Source: Marinobacter sp. HL-58
GTDB taxonomy: Bacteria; Pseudomonadota; Gammaproteobacteria; Pseudomonadales; Oleiphilaceae
Reading direction: 5' to 3'
Assembly (NCBI RefSeq): GCF_001314605.1
Contig: NZ_LIHP01000018.1
Location: forward strand, 124,001 to 188,000
Length of the DNA stretch: 64,000 nucleotides
Under the pieces are notes generated by a model. It saw nothing but the letters and a program-made list of their open reading frames with translations, searched no databases and was not told the origin of the DNA. Positions 15,842 through 24,702 of the stretch are shown one piece after another (position 1 is the stretch's first letter; every line of letters begins with the position of its first letter). Both the position numbers and the translations under genes were made by a program.

Positions 15842-16840
15842 TCACCCGCCAGCGATCTCTCCGGGCTCGATATCGTCAAGATGCCGCTTAACCGCCACCC
15901 ATGCGCCCAACCAGCCTAACAGCATGGCGACAATTATCAACGCCAGCGCACCGTCGATGGTCAGGCCATTGAGGGAAAACTCACTCCGGTACAGTCCCGC
16001 CAGGCGCTCCACCGGCCCGCTGAGCCACCAGAGCGACAGCTGCAGCAGTGTCCACGCCACTACGCCACCACCCAGGCCAAACCAGGCCCCGGTATACAAA
16101 AATGGCCTGCGCACGAAGGCATCGGTTCCGCCTACCAGCTTGGCCACCAGGATTTCATCCCGCCGGTTCTCAATGGCAAGGCGCACGGTATTACCGATAA
16201 CCAGCACCACCGCTGCTGCCAGCAGCAGCGCCAGCGCCCAGACTGCCCGCCCCAGAAGGTCCGTCATCGCGTTCAGGCGCTGCAACCACCCCAGATCCAC
16301 CTGCACTCGCTCGACGCCATCCAGCCCTTCAATGACCGTCAACAGCATCTCCACCCCATCGGCAGTACGGGAGCTTTCGCTCGGTGTTACCAGCAGGGTA
16401 TGGGGCAACGGGTTTTCGTTCAGGTAATCCAGGGCATCCTCAAGCCCGGAAGAGGCACGAAATTCCTCCAGCGCGGTTTCCCGGTCGATCAGTTCAACGT
16501 CGGCAACCCGGCTGTCGTCGGCCACCTCGGCCTTCAGCTCGCGGGCCTCTTCTATGGATACTGAATCATTCAGGTAGGCGGTAACCCGCGCAGAGCTTTC
16601 CCAGCCGGCACTGACCCCTTCCAGGCTGGCCAGCAAAAGCATCAACGCCACAGGCAATGCCAGGGCCACGCCCATAACTGCCCAGGTCATCATGCTTGCC
16701 ACCGGCGACTGCCACATGCGCCGGGCACTGTCACGGGCCACCTTGCGGTGATGGTTCAGGTAGCTCTCAGCCTGTTCGCGCCAGGGCGCACGGGCACTTT
16801 TCGCGCCGCGGCTCTGCTGTTTGCGGGGTTCATTAGCCAT
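15842..16840 (-). CDS. ftsX: Cell division protein FtsX
   Basis: Membrane subunit of the FtsEX complex, which controls septal peptidoglycan hydrolysis. The 332-residue protein has a charged cytoplasmic N-terminus, TM1 (MMTWAVMGVALALPVALMLL), a periplasmic loop of about 100 residues, and three C-terminal TMs (LLLAAAVVLVIGNTVRL, FGLGGGVVAWTLLQLSL, LIIVAMLLGWLGAWVAV) with IENRRDEILVAKLVGGTDAF, the FtsX/MacB-like core. The start ATG 16840 overlaps the ftsE stop by eight bases; further upstream open frame is ftsE shadow. Confidence 0.95.
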   Translation of the reverse strand: MANEPRKQQSRGAKSARAPWREQAESYLNHHRKVARDSARRMWQSPVASMMTWAVMGVALALPVALMLLLASLEGVSAGWESSARVTAYLNDSVSIEEARELKAEVADDSRVADVELIDRETALEEFRASSGLEDALDYLNENPLPHTLLVTPSESSRTADGVEMLLTVIEGLDGVERVQVDLGWLQRLNAMTDLLGRAVWALALLLAAAVVLVIGNTVRLAIENRRDEILVAKLVGGTDAFVRRPFLYTGAWFGLGGGVVAWTLLQLSLWWLSGPVERLAGLYRSEFSLNGLTIDGALALIIVAMLLGWLGAWVAVKRHLDDIEPGEIAGG

Positions 16841-17516
16841 GCCGGCCTCCCGCTGCGCCAGCCCCGGGCACCAGGCGGCCATGATCAAGCGTGAGAGTGC
16901 GCCGGCCGAGCTCGTTGATAAGGGCAATGTCGTGGGTAGCAATCAGCACTGTGACACCAACCTGGCTGAAATCCGCAAACAGCCGCATGATGTCGGCGGA
17001 AAGCTCCGGGTCAAGGTTACCCGTGGGCTCATCCGCCAGCAGCACCGGAGGCTTGTTCACCACCGCCCGGGCTATGCCCACACGCTGCTGCTCACCGCCG
17101 GAAAGCTGCATCGGGTTCATCTTTTCCTTGCTGAGCAACCCTACCTTGTCCAGGGCGGCACGAACCCGGCGGCCGATATCACGGGCAGGTGTACCCATGA
17201 CTTCCAGCGGCATGGCGACGTTATCGAACACGGTGCGATCAAACAGTAGCTGGTGATTCTGGAAAACCACGCCAATGTGTCGGCGGATATAAGGTACCTG
17301 CCGACGCGGCAGGGTATTGAGCACCTGCCCACCTACGATCACTTCGCCGGCACTGGGGCGCTCCATCACCATGATCAGTTTCAGCAGGGTGCTTTTCCCG
17401 GCCCCTGAGTGACCGGTAAGAAATGCCAGCTCGCCCCGCTGCAGGCCGAAATTGACCTGACGCAGCGCGGTATGGTCGCTGTCGTAACGTTTGGTGACCT
17501 GTCGAAACTCGATCAT
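16833..17516 (-). CDS. ftsE: Cell division ATP-binding protein FtsE
   Basis: ABC-type ATPase partner of FtsX. The 227-residue protein carries Walker A (TGHSGAGKSTLLKL), Q-loop (VFQNHQLLFDRTVFDNVA), signature LSGGEQQRVGIARA, Walker B (PVLLADEPTGNLDPE) and switch His (LIATHD). It lies 25 bp downstream of ftsY and overlaps ftsX, matching the conserved ftsYEX operon. Sequence is complete, and the C-terminal Gly/Ala-rich tail GAGAAGGRHG is a minor variation. Confidence 0.97.
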   Translation of the reverse strand: MIEFRQVTKRYDSDHTALRQVNFGLQRGELAFLTGHSGAGKSTLLKLIMVMERPSAGEVIVGGQVLNTLPRRQVPYIRRHIGVVFQNHQLLFDRTVFDNVAMPLEVMGTPARDIGRRVRAALDKVGLLSKEKMNPMQLSGGEQQRVGIARAVVNKPPVLLADEPTGNLDPELSADIMRLFADFSQVGVTVLIATHDIALINELGRRTLTLDHGRLVPGAGAAGGRHG

Positions 17517-17541
17517 TCAGGGATACTTCTCTGGGATGTTG

Positions 17542-18720
17542 TCAGGTGTTTTCGTCAAACAGCGCGTCCACAAAGGTGCGGGCATCAAAACTGCGCAGAT
17601 CATCCACCTGCTCCCCGACACCGATGTAGCGAATGGGCAGCTGCAACTGCCGGGCGATGGCAAACACAATACCACCCTTGGCCGTGCCGTCCAGCTTGGT
17701 CAGGGTAATACCGCTGACACCCACCGCCTGCTGGAAAACCTGGGCCTGACTCAGGGCGTTCTGGCCGGTACCGGCGTCCAGCACCAGCATCACTTCGTGG
17801 GGCGCAGTATCATCCAGTTTCTTCATCACCCGGACCACCTTCTCCAGCTCGCTCATCAGGTTGTCCTTGTTCTGCAGGCGGCCGGCGGTGTCAGCAATCA
17901 CCACATCCACACCCCGGGACTGGGCCGACTGGACGGCATCGAAGATCACCGATGCGCTGTCTGCGCCGGTATGCTGGGCAACGACCGGCACATTGTTACG
18001 CTCGCCCCATACCTGCAACTGCTCAACCGCGGCCGCACGGAAGGTATCCCCCGCCGCCAGCATGACGGACTTGCCATCACGCTGGAACAGCTTGGTGAGC
18101 TTGCCAATGGTGGTGGTCTTGCCAACACCATTCACGCCCACCATCAGGATGACGTAGGGCTTCCTGCTGGCGTCGATTTCCAGGGGTCTGGTGACATCCG
18201 CCAGCAGGCCGTGGAGCTCATCCCGCAGGGCCTTGCGCAGGGCTTCGCCGTCCTTGAGCTGGTTGCGCTGCAGCTTTTCAGTAAGGGAGTCGATGATTTC
18301 CGAGGTCGCGGTAACACCCACATCCGCCATCAGCAGCGTGGTTTCGATCTCCTCCAGAAGGTCTTCGTCCACCTTCTTGCCGATCGAGAACAGATCAGCA
18401 AGACCACCGGTCAGATTGGCCCGGGTTTTTCCCAGGCCACTGCGGATACGCTCAAAAACGCTGACCTGTGTTTCTTGCGGCTCCGGGGCCGGCTCTGCTG
18501 CCGGTTCCGGCACTCGCTCCGGAGCAGCCTCGGCTTCGGTAGGCGCTTCTTCTGCCTCTGGCTCTGACTTCGGTGTAGCACCTTCGGTGGGTTCCGGTTT
18601 CTTCTGGGGAACCGGCTTTGGTCGCGGAACCCGCTGGCGATTGGCCGCCACATCCAGAACAAACACCAGGACAAGAAGGGCCAGAAGGCCGATAGCAATC
18701 CACTCTGCCGACATAGTCAT
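17542..18720 (-). CDS. ftsY: Signal recognition particle receptor FtsY
   Basis: Docks SRP-ribosome complexes at the inner membrane for co-translational insertion. The 392-residue protein begins with a hydrophobic segment (WIAIGLLALLVLVFVLDVAA), then a Pro/Glu/Ala-rich acidic linker of about 75 residues, the N domain (from about VFERIRSGL) and the G domain with GVNGVGKTTTIGKL, DTAGR and TKLDGTAKGG. A predicted N-terminal membrane segment is stronger than the amphipathic targeting region of E. coli FtsY. The start could be ATG 18720 or ATG 18714; the Shine-Dalgarno does not decide. The gene diverges from rsmD. Confidence 0.95.
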   Translation of the reverse strand: MTMSAEWIAIGLLALLVLVFVLDVAANRQRVPRPKPVPQKKPEPTEGATPKSEPEAEEAPTEAEAAPERVPEPAAEPAPEPQETQVSVFERIRSGLGKTRANLTGGLADLFSIGKKVDEDLLEEIETTLLMADVGVTATSEIIDSLTEKLQRNQLKDGEALRKALRDELHGLLADVTRPLEIDASRKPYVILMVGVNGVGKTTTIGKLTKLFQRDGKSVMLAAGDTFRAAAVEQLQVWGERNNVPVVAQHTGADSASVIFDAVQSAQSRGVDVVIADTAGRLQNKDNLMSELEKVVRVMKKLDDTAPHEVMLVLDAGTGQNALSQAQVFQQAVGVSGITLTKLDGTAKGGIVFAIARQLQLPIRYIGVGEQVDDLRSFDARTFVDALFDENT

Positions 18721-18880
18721 ACCATTGGTTGTGATTCGCGGGACACAAGAAAGCCGGTATTCTAGCAGACTGCTTGGCCTAAGTGAGGGCCACAGATGAC
18801 TCGCGGGATAAACCTTCGTAACATGGCGCAACCCAAACCCGCGAACAACCAGACACTGCGAGAAAGAGGCCCACTCCACC

Positions 18881-19477
18881 ATGGCGCGCAACCAGAAACC
18901 CAGGCCAGCCAGCGGCGGTGAACTGCGCATCATCGGCGGCGACTGGCGTAGCCGAAAACTCCGATTCCCCGAAGCCGGCGGCGTGCGCCCGACCCCCGCG
19001 CGCACCCGCGAAACCCTGTTCAACTGGCTGTCGTTTCACCTCGCCGGCAGCCACTGCCTCGACCTCTTCGCCGGCTCCGGCGCCCTCGGCCTCGAAGCCC
19101 TTTCTCGAGGCGCCGGCACCGCCGTCTTCGTCGACCACACCCCGGAGCTGGCCCAGGCCCTGCTCAGCAACCTGAGATTATTGAAATCGGAAAACGGCGA
19201 AGTCGTCTGCCAGAACATAGAAACCTACCTGACCCAGACCACGGCCAGCCCCTTCGACATCCTCTTCATGGACCCCCCGTTCCGACAGGGCTGGCTGGAA
19301 AAACTCTTCCCACTGATCGCGGCCAACCACTGGGTAAAAACCGGCGGCTGGATCTACGTGGAACATGAAAGTGAATTACCGACGCCCACGGCACCGGCCA
19401 ACTGGACCCTGCACAGACAAAAATCCGCAGGCCAGGTCACATACTGTTTATTTAAAGTGGGGGAACAACAGAACTGA
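18881..19477 (+). CDS. rsmD: 16S rRNA (guanine966-N2)-methyltransferase RsmD
   Basis: Methylates G966 of 16S rRNA in the assembled small subunit. The 198-residue protein has the opening LRIIGGDWRSRKLRFP with RPTPARTRETLFNWL, the SAM-binding motif CLDLFAGSGALGLEALSRGA, and the catalytic motif FMDPPF. ATG 18881 has AGAGG upstream. Divergent orientation from ftsY is the usual arrangement in this group. Family B hairpin copy 2 lies 60 bp after its stop, between rsmD and the convergent desaturase gene. Confidence 0.95.
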   Translation: MARNQKPRPASGGELRIIGGDWRSRKLRFPEAGGVRPTPARTRETLFNWLSFHLAGSHCLDLFAGSGALGLEALSRGAGTAVFVDHTPELAQALLSNLRLLKSENGEVVCQNIETYLTQTTASPFDILFMDPPFRQGWLEKLFPLIAANHWVKTGGWIYVEHESELPTPTAPANWTLHRQKSAGQVTYCLFKVGEQQN

Positions 19478-19538
19478 AAAACAAACGCAGCAAAGCCCTC
19501 GACTTGGCTTCACTGCGCTATCACAACGGTGGGATCAG

Positions 19539-19625
19539 TCTCGGGGTGGGGTGCCTTTTCTGCCGGGAAAAGGTGTCTGAGCGAAGCGAGTTCTTTTCCC
19601 AGAAGAAAAGGCACCCCACCTCGGG
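19539..19625 (+). repeat. Hairpin repeat, family B, copy 2
   Basis: Left arm 19539-19571, loop 19572-19593, right arm 19594-19625. The loop carries gtgtctgagcg[a/t]agcgag as in copy 1 at 5061-5149. The arms pair along nearly the whole length, with the same small internal loop near the loop end as copy 1. It lies between the convergent rsmD and desaturase genes, where a bidirectional transcription stop would be useful, but no clear U-run is present. Confidence 0.7.
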
Positions 19626-19651
19626 ACCAGACACCCTAACCCGCAGGCTAC

Positions 19652-20830
19652 TCAGGCAGCAGGCCGCAAAGAATAAGCCCGAAGGTGCGCCGCAAAATCC
19701 TCAAGGTAGCGAATACCACTGGCCTCAGCCTCCCGGCACCACTCCATCAACGCGTGCAACTTCTCCTGAGGCTTCAACCCACGGCGACGCCACAGCTGCT
19801 GCAACTCATTGCTCTTCTCATAAATCTGCCGCAGCACCGCATTGCGCTCAAGCACCGTCTCCAGATGCTCCTTGTCCTTCGGCTGAATCAGCGTCACCTC
19901 ACGGGACAACAGCTGCTTCAGCTTGCGATAACGCGGGCGAATCTCATCGTCCATCAGCGACTTCTGCTGCCTCAACACCGGCTCCATCACCCGCTTGCGG
20001 TACTGGCGCATGATATCGAACCGGCTGTTGGTAATCGCCTGCACGGTTTCAACATCCATTTCCTGCTTGCCCGGCACATAGTGCGCAATTGGCTTGAAAC
20101 CCTTGGGCTTGGCCAGACCGAAGAACTGGAACAGACGGATATAGCCCCAACCGATATCCACTTCGTACCACCGGCGGGACAGCTTGGACGAGTTGGGATA
20201 GGTGTGGTGGTTGTTATGCAGCTCTTCACCGCCGATGAGGATGCCCCAGGGGGAAATATTGCGGGCATTGTCGGCACATTCAAAATTGCGGTAACCCATG
20301 AAGTGGCCGATACCATTGACCACACCAGCTGCCCAGACCGGAATCCACATCATCTGCAGCGCCCAGATCCAGATACCGTTGACACCAAACAGCATCAGGT
20401 CAATCACCGCCATCAACTGGATGCCCAGCATCCGGTAGCGGCTGTAGACATTGTTCTCTACCCAGTCCTCCGGGGTGCGCTGGCCGTAGCGATCCAGGGT
20501 TTCCTGGGTGCCGGCCTGGTCGTACAATTCCGCGCCTTCGAACAGCACCTTGCGGATGCCCAGAACCACCGGGCTGTGAGGGTCTTCCTCGGTTTCGCAC
20601 TTGGCATGGTGTTTACGGTGGATAGCCGTCCATTGCTTGGTGTTCTGGGCCGTGGTCAGCCACAACCAGAAACGGAAAAAATGCGCCAGCACCGGATTCA
20701 GATCCAGCGAGTTATGGGCAGAATGACGATGCAGGTAAAGCGTAACGCTGATAATCGTGATGTGGGTAAGACCCAGCGCAACCAGAACCAGCTGCATCAC
20801 CGAAAGGTCCAGAAGACCGTTGTACCACAT
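19652..20830 (-). CDS. desA: Membrane fatty-acid (delta-9) desaturase, DesA-like
   Basis: Di-iron membrane desaturase that introduces a double bond in fatty acyl chains. The 392-residue protein starts MWYNGLLDLSVMQLVLVALG and has the three His boxes: HRHSAH, HRKHH (in TAIHRKHHAKCETEEDPHSP) and HNNHH (GEELHNNHHTYPNS). The sequence opening resembles Pseudomonas DesA as I remember it. ATG 20830 has GAGGA eight bases upstream; the upstream open frame has no similarity. The C-terminus is long, charged and helical (from about RYRKLKQLL). Exact substrate (phospholipid versus acyl-CoA) is inferred. Confidence 0.85.
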   Translation of the reverse strand: MWYNGLLDLSVMQLVLVALGLTHITIISVTLYLHRHSAHNSLDLNPVLAHFFRFWLWLTTAQNTKQWTAIHRKHHAKCETEEDPHSPVVLGIRKVLFEGAELYDQAGTQETLDRYGQRTPEDWVENNVYSRYRMLGIQLMAVIDLMLFGVNGIWIWALQMMWIPVWAAGVVNGIGHFMGYRNFECADNARNISPWGILIGGEELHNNHHTYPNSSKLSRRWYEVDIGWGYIRLFQFFGLAKPKGFKPIAHYVPGKQEMDVETVQAITNSRFDIMRQYRKRVMEPVLRQQKSLMDDEIRPRYRKLKQLLSREVTLIQPKDKEHLETVLERNAVLRQIYEKSNELQQLWRRRGLKPQEKLHALMEWCREAEASGIRYLEDFAAHLRAYSLRPAA

Positions 20831-21036
20831 ATAGTTTTCCTCGTTCGTAATCATAGGGTTGCAAGGTGCATGGCAGACCCGCCAGCCAGTTCTCTGCCTG
20901 GTGGATCCGGTACTGCCCGACAACCGTATCCTTGCACTTTAGCGTACACTTGTTAGCCGGGACAACCGCATTTGGCCGGGAATTTGTTACTGATTACACT
21001 GATCCGTTACCGCCCGTGCCTCTGGAGTAGAACGCC

Positions 21037-21861
21037 TTGCCCGAATTACCTGAAGTAGAAACCACCCGCCGAGGTATAGCACCCCACTGCGAGAACCGGA
21101 CCATTACAGGGGTAACCGTGCGCGACGGCCGCCTGCGCTGGCCGGTGCCGGGCAATCTGGCGGAATTACTGGAAGGCGCCGTGATCCACACCGTGGACCG
21201 CCGGGCCAAATACCTGCTGATCGGTGTAACCTCGGCCACTGCATCGGGCACGCTGATCGTACATCTGGGCATGTCCGGCAGCCTTCGGGTCATTACCGAC
21301 CAGAGTGAACCCATGCTCCATGACCACGTGGAACTGGCACTGGACAGTGGCACCCGCCTGCGCTTCAACGACCCACGCCGGTTCGGCTGCTGGCTATGGT
21401 CGGAAACCCCCGACCAGCACCCGCTGATTGCCAGCCTGGGGCCGGAACCCCTGGCGCCGGAGTTCAACGGGCCCATGCTCTACCGCCTGTCCCGTGGCAG
21501 GAAAACGCCGGTGAAGTCCTTCATCATGGATAACCATGTGGTGGTTGGCGTGGGCAACATCTACGCCAACGAAGCCCTGTTCAAGGCTGGCATTCATCCG
21601 CGCCGCGCCGCCGGCCGGATCAGCCTGGACCGCTACAAACGCCTGGCTGAAGCGATTCGCGAAACCCTCAGTGCCGCCATCCTCATGGGTGGCACCACCC
21701 TGCGGGACTTCGTGAACAGCGACGGCAAACCCGGTTACTTTGCCCAGTCGCTGCTGGTTTATGGCCGTACCGGGGAGCTTTGCCACGAATGCGGGCAAAC
21801 ATTGAAGGAAATCAGGATGAACGGGCGTTCCACGGTTTACTGCAGCAGATGCCAGCGTTAG
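21037..21861 (+). CDS. mutM: Formamidopyrimidine-DNA glycosylase (Fpg/MutM)
   Basis: Removes oxidised purines such as 8-oxoguanine and nicks the abasic site. The 274-residue protein begins with (M)[12 protein letters not shown] (catalytic Pro2 and Glu3), has [20 protein letters not shown] and the conserved [12 protein letters not shown] region, and ends with a zinc finger C-x2-C...C-x2-C (CHECGQ and YCSRC). The start is TTG, which is rare but required because PELPEVE must be N-terminal; GGAG lies nine bases upstream. It diverges from the desaturase gene with a 206-bp gap. Confidence 0.97.
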   Translation: MPELPEVETTRRGIAPHCENRTITGVTVRDGRLRWPVPGNLAELLEGAVIHTVDRRAKYLLIGVTSATASGTLIVHLGMSGSLRVITDQSEPMLHDHVELALDSGTRLRFNDPRRFGCWLWSETPDQHPLIASLGPEPLAPEFNGPMLYRLSRGRKTPVKSFIMDNHVVVGVGNIYANEALFKAGIHPRRAAGRISLDRYKRLAEAIRETLSAAILMGGTTLRDFVNSDGKPGYFAQSLLVYGRTGELCHECGQTLKEIRMNGRSTVYCSRCQR

Positions 21862-22067
21862 GCAGTAGCCAGACAACTATTGAAACAGAAAATTCGTTTG
21901 AAAATACGCAAATATGATTCATAGTTAACAGAGTATCCATATTCTTAAGCTACAATAAGTGAACTATGTATCGTCAGCCACCCAAGGCGGGGCGACCATC
22001 GGCCAGTTAACCCGGTAACACTGAACCAGTTGATAGAAAGCGCCGACAAGCTCAGGAGAAACAAGAA

Positions 22068-22400
22068 ATGACCGGTAAGATTTCCCATATCGTTATTACA
22101 GCCTTAGCGGTTTGCCTGCTGGCTTTTTCCTCCGTCGGCCATGCCCAGGCTATTGACGAAGAACCCTCCGCGCTGGCAATGACCGGAGATGCGCTCTTTG
22201 TTCGTCCCGCCCTGTTTGCCACCACCGTTGTGGGAAGTGTGGTTTACCTGGTTTCCCTGCCCTTTTCCGCACTTGGCGGTAACGCAGGTGAAGCCGGTGA
22301 AGTGCTGGTGGTCAATCCGGCCAAAGCGACCTTTGTGCGCTGCCTGGGTTGCACCCGCATCGGCAAGAAGCCGGAAACCGTCGAGCAAAGCGACGACTGA
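22068..22400 (+). CDS. Small exported membrane protein of unknown function
   Basis: A 110-residue protein with an N-terminal signal peptide (about residues 8-27, likely cleavage after GHAQA), then a second hydrophobic segment (LFATTVVGSVVYLVSLPFSAL) and a polar C-terminus with CLGCT and many charged residues. Similar short proteins of Pseudomonas and relatives are annotated as hypothetical or, loosely, as multidrug transporter; no transport function is supported. ATG 22068 has AGGAG nine bases upstream. A strong terminator follows at 22440-22477. Confidence 0.65.
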   Translation: MTGKISHIVITALAVCLLAFSSVGHAQAIDEEPSALAMTGDALFVRPALFATTVVGSVVYLVSLPFSALGGNAGEAGEVLVVNPAKATFVRCLGCTRIGKKPETVEQSDD

Positions 22401-22439
22401 TCCGTAGAATCCCGTCTTGCCAATTTGAGCAGACTTCGG

Positions 22440-22477
22440 CAGCCTGAAGGTCAATCAACCTCAGGCTGTTTTTGTTT
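22440..22477 (+). terminator. Intrinsic terminator directly abutting the yrfG start
   Basis: CAGCCTGA and TCAGGCTG arms (with further AGGT/ACCT pairing and one bulge) are followed by TTTTTGTTT. The U-run ends at 22477, and the likely yrfG start codon is the next base, so read-through or a leaderless start must be used to express yrfG. Confidence 0.8.
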
Positions 22478-23167
22478 ATGGTGGACTGGCACTCCCTCGA
22501 CACTGTGTTCCTGGATATGGACGGAACTCTGCTCGATCTGCACTTTGACAACCACTTCTGGCTTGAACACCTGCCCAGGCGTTATGCCGAGCACAATAAC
22601 CTCAGCCCTGACGAAGCCCGCAACACCATCATCCCCATGATCATGGCTGAACGGGGCTCGCTGAACTGGTACTGCACCGATTACTGGAGCAACCGTCTGG
22701 AGCTGGACATTACCGGCCTGAAAGCCGAAGTGGGCGAGCGCATTGGTTACCGCCCCCATGTCACGGATTTCCTTGATGCCGTGCGCGGTGCCGGCCTGCG
22801 CTCAGTCATCGTCACCAACTGCCACCCGGACCCATTGAGCCTGAAACTGCAACGCACCGGGCTGGACAGCAAAGTGGACAATATTGTCTCCAGCCACCAG
22901 CTGGGCAAGCCCAAGGAAGACCCGGCCTTCTGGCAGGATCTTACACAGCTTGAGCCCTACCGGCCTGCTGCCACCCTGATGGTGGACGACAGCTTCCCGG
23001 TACTGGAAAGCGCCCGCACCGCCGGCATTGCGCAATGCCTGGCCATTCTGGCGCCCGACAGCAAACAGGCCGCCCGGGACAGGCACCCGGACATCCCCTC
23101 GATTCATCATTTTGATGAAATCCTGCCGGCCCTGCGTCAACGCCAGCCCCTGCCATCCGGCCAGTGA
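22478..23167 (+). CDS. yrfG: HAD-superfamily nucleotidase YrfG (GMP/IMP-type)
   Basis: HAD phosphatase; the E. coli homologue hydrolyses purine mononucleotides. The 229-residue protein shows motif I DMDGTLLDL preceded by VDWHSLDTVFL, motif II VTNCHPDPLS, motif III lysine SSHQLGKPKEDPAFW, and motif IV MVDDSFPVLE. ATG 22478 sits directly against the U-run of the upstream terminator; the GTG at 22481 is also possible. Its position just before hslR and hslO is the same as in other gammaproteobacteria. Confidence 0.9.
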   Translation: MVDWHSLDTVFLDMDGTLLDLHFDNHFWLEHLPRRYAEHNNLSPDEARNTIIPMIMAERGSLNWYCTDYWSNRLELDITGLKAEVGERIGYRPHVTDFLDAVRGAGLRSVIVTNCHPDPLSLKLQRTGLDSKVDNIVSSHQLGKPKEDPAFWQDLTQLEPYRPAATLMVDDSFPVLESARTAGIAQCLAILAPDSKQAARDRHPDIPSIHHFDEILPALRQRQPLPSGQ

Positions 23168-23208
23168 GCCAGCTATACTATGGCTATACGCTCATCAGGT
23201 GAGGAGAC

Positions 23209-23616
23209 ATGACGGCGACCACCACTGACGACAACCGCGTAAGACTCGACAAATGGCTGTGGGCAGCACGTTTCTACAAAACCCGCAACCTCGCCAAGCA
23301 GGCCATCGAAGGGGGCAAGGTTCACTACAACAGCCAGCGAACCAAGCCCGGAAAACTGGTGGAGACGGGCGCAAAAGTGACCCTGCGGCAGGGATGGCAG
23401 GAGCGCATTGTTGTGGTCGACGACATCAGTGATCGGCGCCGGGGCGCACCCGAAGCCCAGAAGCTCTACCACGAGACCGAAGACAGCGTAAAACGCCGGG
23501 AAGAACTCTCCTGGCAGCGCAAGACCATGCAGGCGGCACAACTGCCTCCGGCACGAAGGCCCTCGAAGAAAGACCGCCGGGATATCCAGCGCTTCCGCGA
23601 GCAGAACGGGCTCTAG
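23209..23616 (+). CDS. hslR: Ribosome-associated heat-shock protein Hsp15
   Basis: Binds free 50S subunits carrying nascent chains and helps recycle stalled complexes. The 135-residue protein has an S4 RNA-binding domain (RVRLDKWLWAARFYKTRNLA, then QAIEGGKVHYNSQRTKPGK) and a basic, Lys/Arg-rich C-terminus (RRPSKKDRRDIQRF). The ATG follows a GAGGAG Shine-Dalgarno. It lies between yrfG and hslO, the usual heat-shock operon order, so control by RpoH is likely (inference). Confidence 0.95.
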   Translation: MTATTTDDNRVRLDKWLWAARFYKTRNLAKQAIEGGKVHYNSQRTKPGKLVETGAKVTLRQGWQERIVVVDDISDRRRGAPEAQKLYHETEDSVKRREELSWQRKTMQAAQLPPARRPSKKDRRDIQRFREQNGL

Positions 23617-23670
23617 CGCCCCGCCTCGATGACTAACCGATTCCCAATTTAACGCTCAGGAGAAAACACC

Positions 23671-24525
23671 ATGGCATCCCGGGACCAGTTCCAGCGATTT
23701 ATCTTTGAAGACAGCCAGGTCCGGGGCGCCTGGGTGAAGCTTAACGACAGCTACAGCGAAATCGGCAACCAGGCGCCTTATCCCGCATCCGTGCGACGTA
23801 TGCTGGGGGAATCCCTGGTAGCCAGTGTGCTCATGAGCAGCACTCTCAAATTTGAAGGCACCCTTTCCCTGCAGGCCCAGGGCGAAGGCCCCCTGCGCAC
23901 GCTGATGGCTGAATGCAGCCATGACCGATTCATTCGCGGCCTGGCCCGATACGACGAACACGCGGTGACGGAGGAATCCCTGGATGCCCTGCTGGGTCAG
24001 GGCCGCATGGCCATTACCATCTCTCCCGACAAGGGCCAGCGCTACCAGGGCGTGGTGCCGAGGGAAGAGGAAAACCTGGCTGGCTGCCTGAAGGAATATT
24101 TCGAACGGTCCGAACAGATCCCCACCAGCTTCTTCCTGTTTGCCGACGAAAACTGCAGCGCCGGCCTGATGCTGCAGAAGTTGCCCGGCGATACCGAACA
24201 GGACTCCGACCTGTGGGACCGTCTCAACCACCTGGCCAGCACCCTAGAAGCCGAAGAGCTGCTGACTCTGGACAGCGAAACAGTACTCCACCGCCTGTTT
24301 CACGAGGAAACGGTGCGACTGTTTGACGCCGAGCCGGTCGCTTTCCGTTGCAGCTGTTCACGGGAACGGACCCTCGGCGCGCTCGAGGCCATCGGCAAGG
24401 AAGAGTGCTACAGCATCCTTGACGAACAGGGCTCCATCGAAATGGATTGCCAGTTCTGTCACGCTCACTATCGCTTCGATAGAAATGATATTGATCACCT
24501 TTTCACCGGTCATACGTTACACTGA
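23671..24525 (+). CDS. hslO: Redox-regulated chaperone Hsp33
   Basis: Holdase chaperone switched on by oxidation. The 284-residue protein has the N-terminal Hsp33 fold (DSQVRGAWVKLNDSYSEI) and the C-terminal zinc-redox switch with four cysteines: CSC in FRCSCSRERT and C-x2-C in MDCQFCHAHY. ATG 23671 has AGGAG upstream. It ends the yrfG-hslR-hslO set and is followed by a strong terminator. Length and motifs are normal. Confidence 0.96.
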   Translation: MASRDQFQRFIFEDSQVRGAWVKLNDSYSEIGNQAPYPASVRRMLGESLVASVLMSSTLKFEGTLSLQAQGEGPLRTLMAECSHDRFIRGLARYDEHAVTEESLDALLGQGRMAITISPDKGQRYQGVVPREEENLAGCLKEYFERSEQIPTSFFLFADENCSAGLMLQKLPGDTEQDSDLWDRLNHLASTLEAEELLTLDSETVLHRLFHEETVRLFDAEPVAFRCSCSRERTLGALEAIGKEECYSILDEQGSIEMDCQFCHAHYRFDRNDIDHLFTGHTLH

Positions 24526-24541
24526 ATTCCTGGCTGGATGG

Positions 24542-24586
24542 CCCGGAAGCCAGTCGCAGTGCGGCTTCCGGGGCAGTCGTTTTTTA
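24542..24586 (+). terminator. Terminator after hslO
   Basis: cccggaagcc (24542-24551) and ggcttccggg (24563-24572) pair perfectly over 10 bp; TTTTTT follows seven bases later (24580-24585). The offset of the U-run lowers confidence slightly. Confidence 0.65.
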
Positions 24587-24702
24587 CCGGCGTCTCTGGC
24601 ATAATAGCGCGCCTGAATTGACCCGATTGCTCAGATTTCCGTCAATTTTTTCAGGGGGGACGGCCTGGGTAATCACGATCACATCCCGAGGGCGAGGTCG
24701 AA

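Noticed and set aside
19685-20956. A 423-residue open frame on the plus strand
   Set aside because: Antisense to the desaturase, which has all three His boxes.
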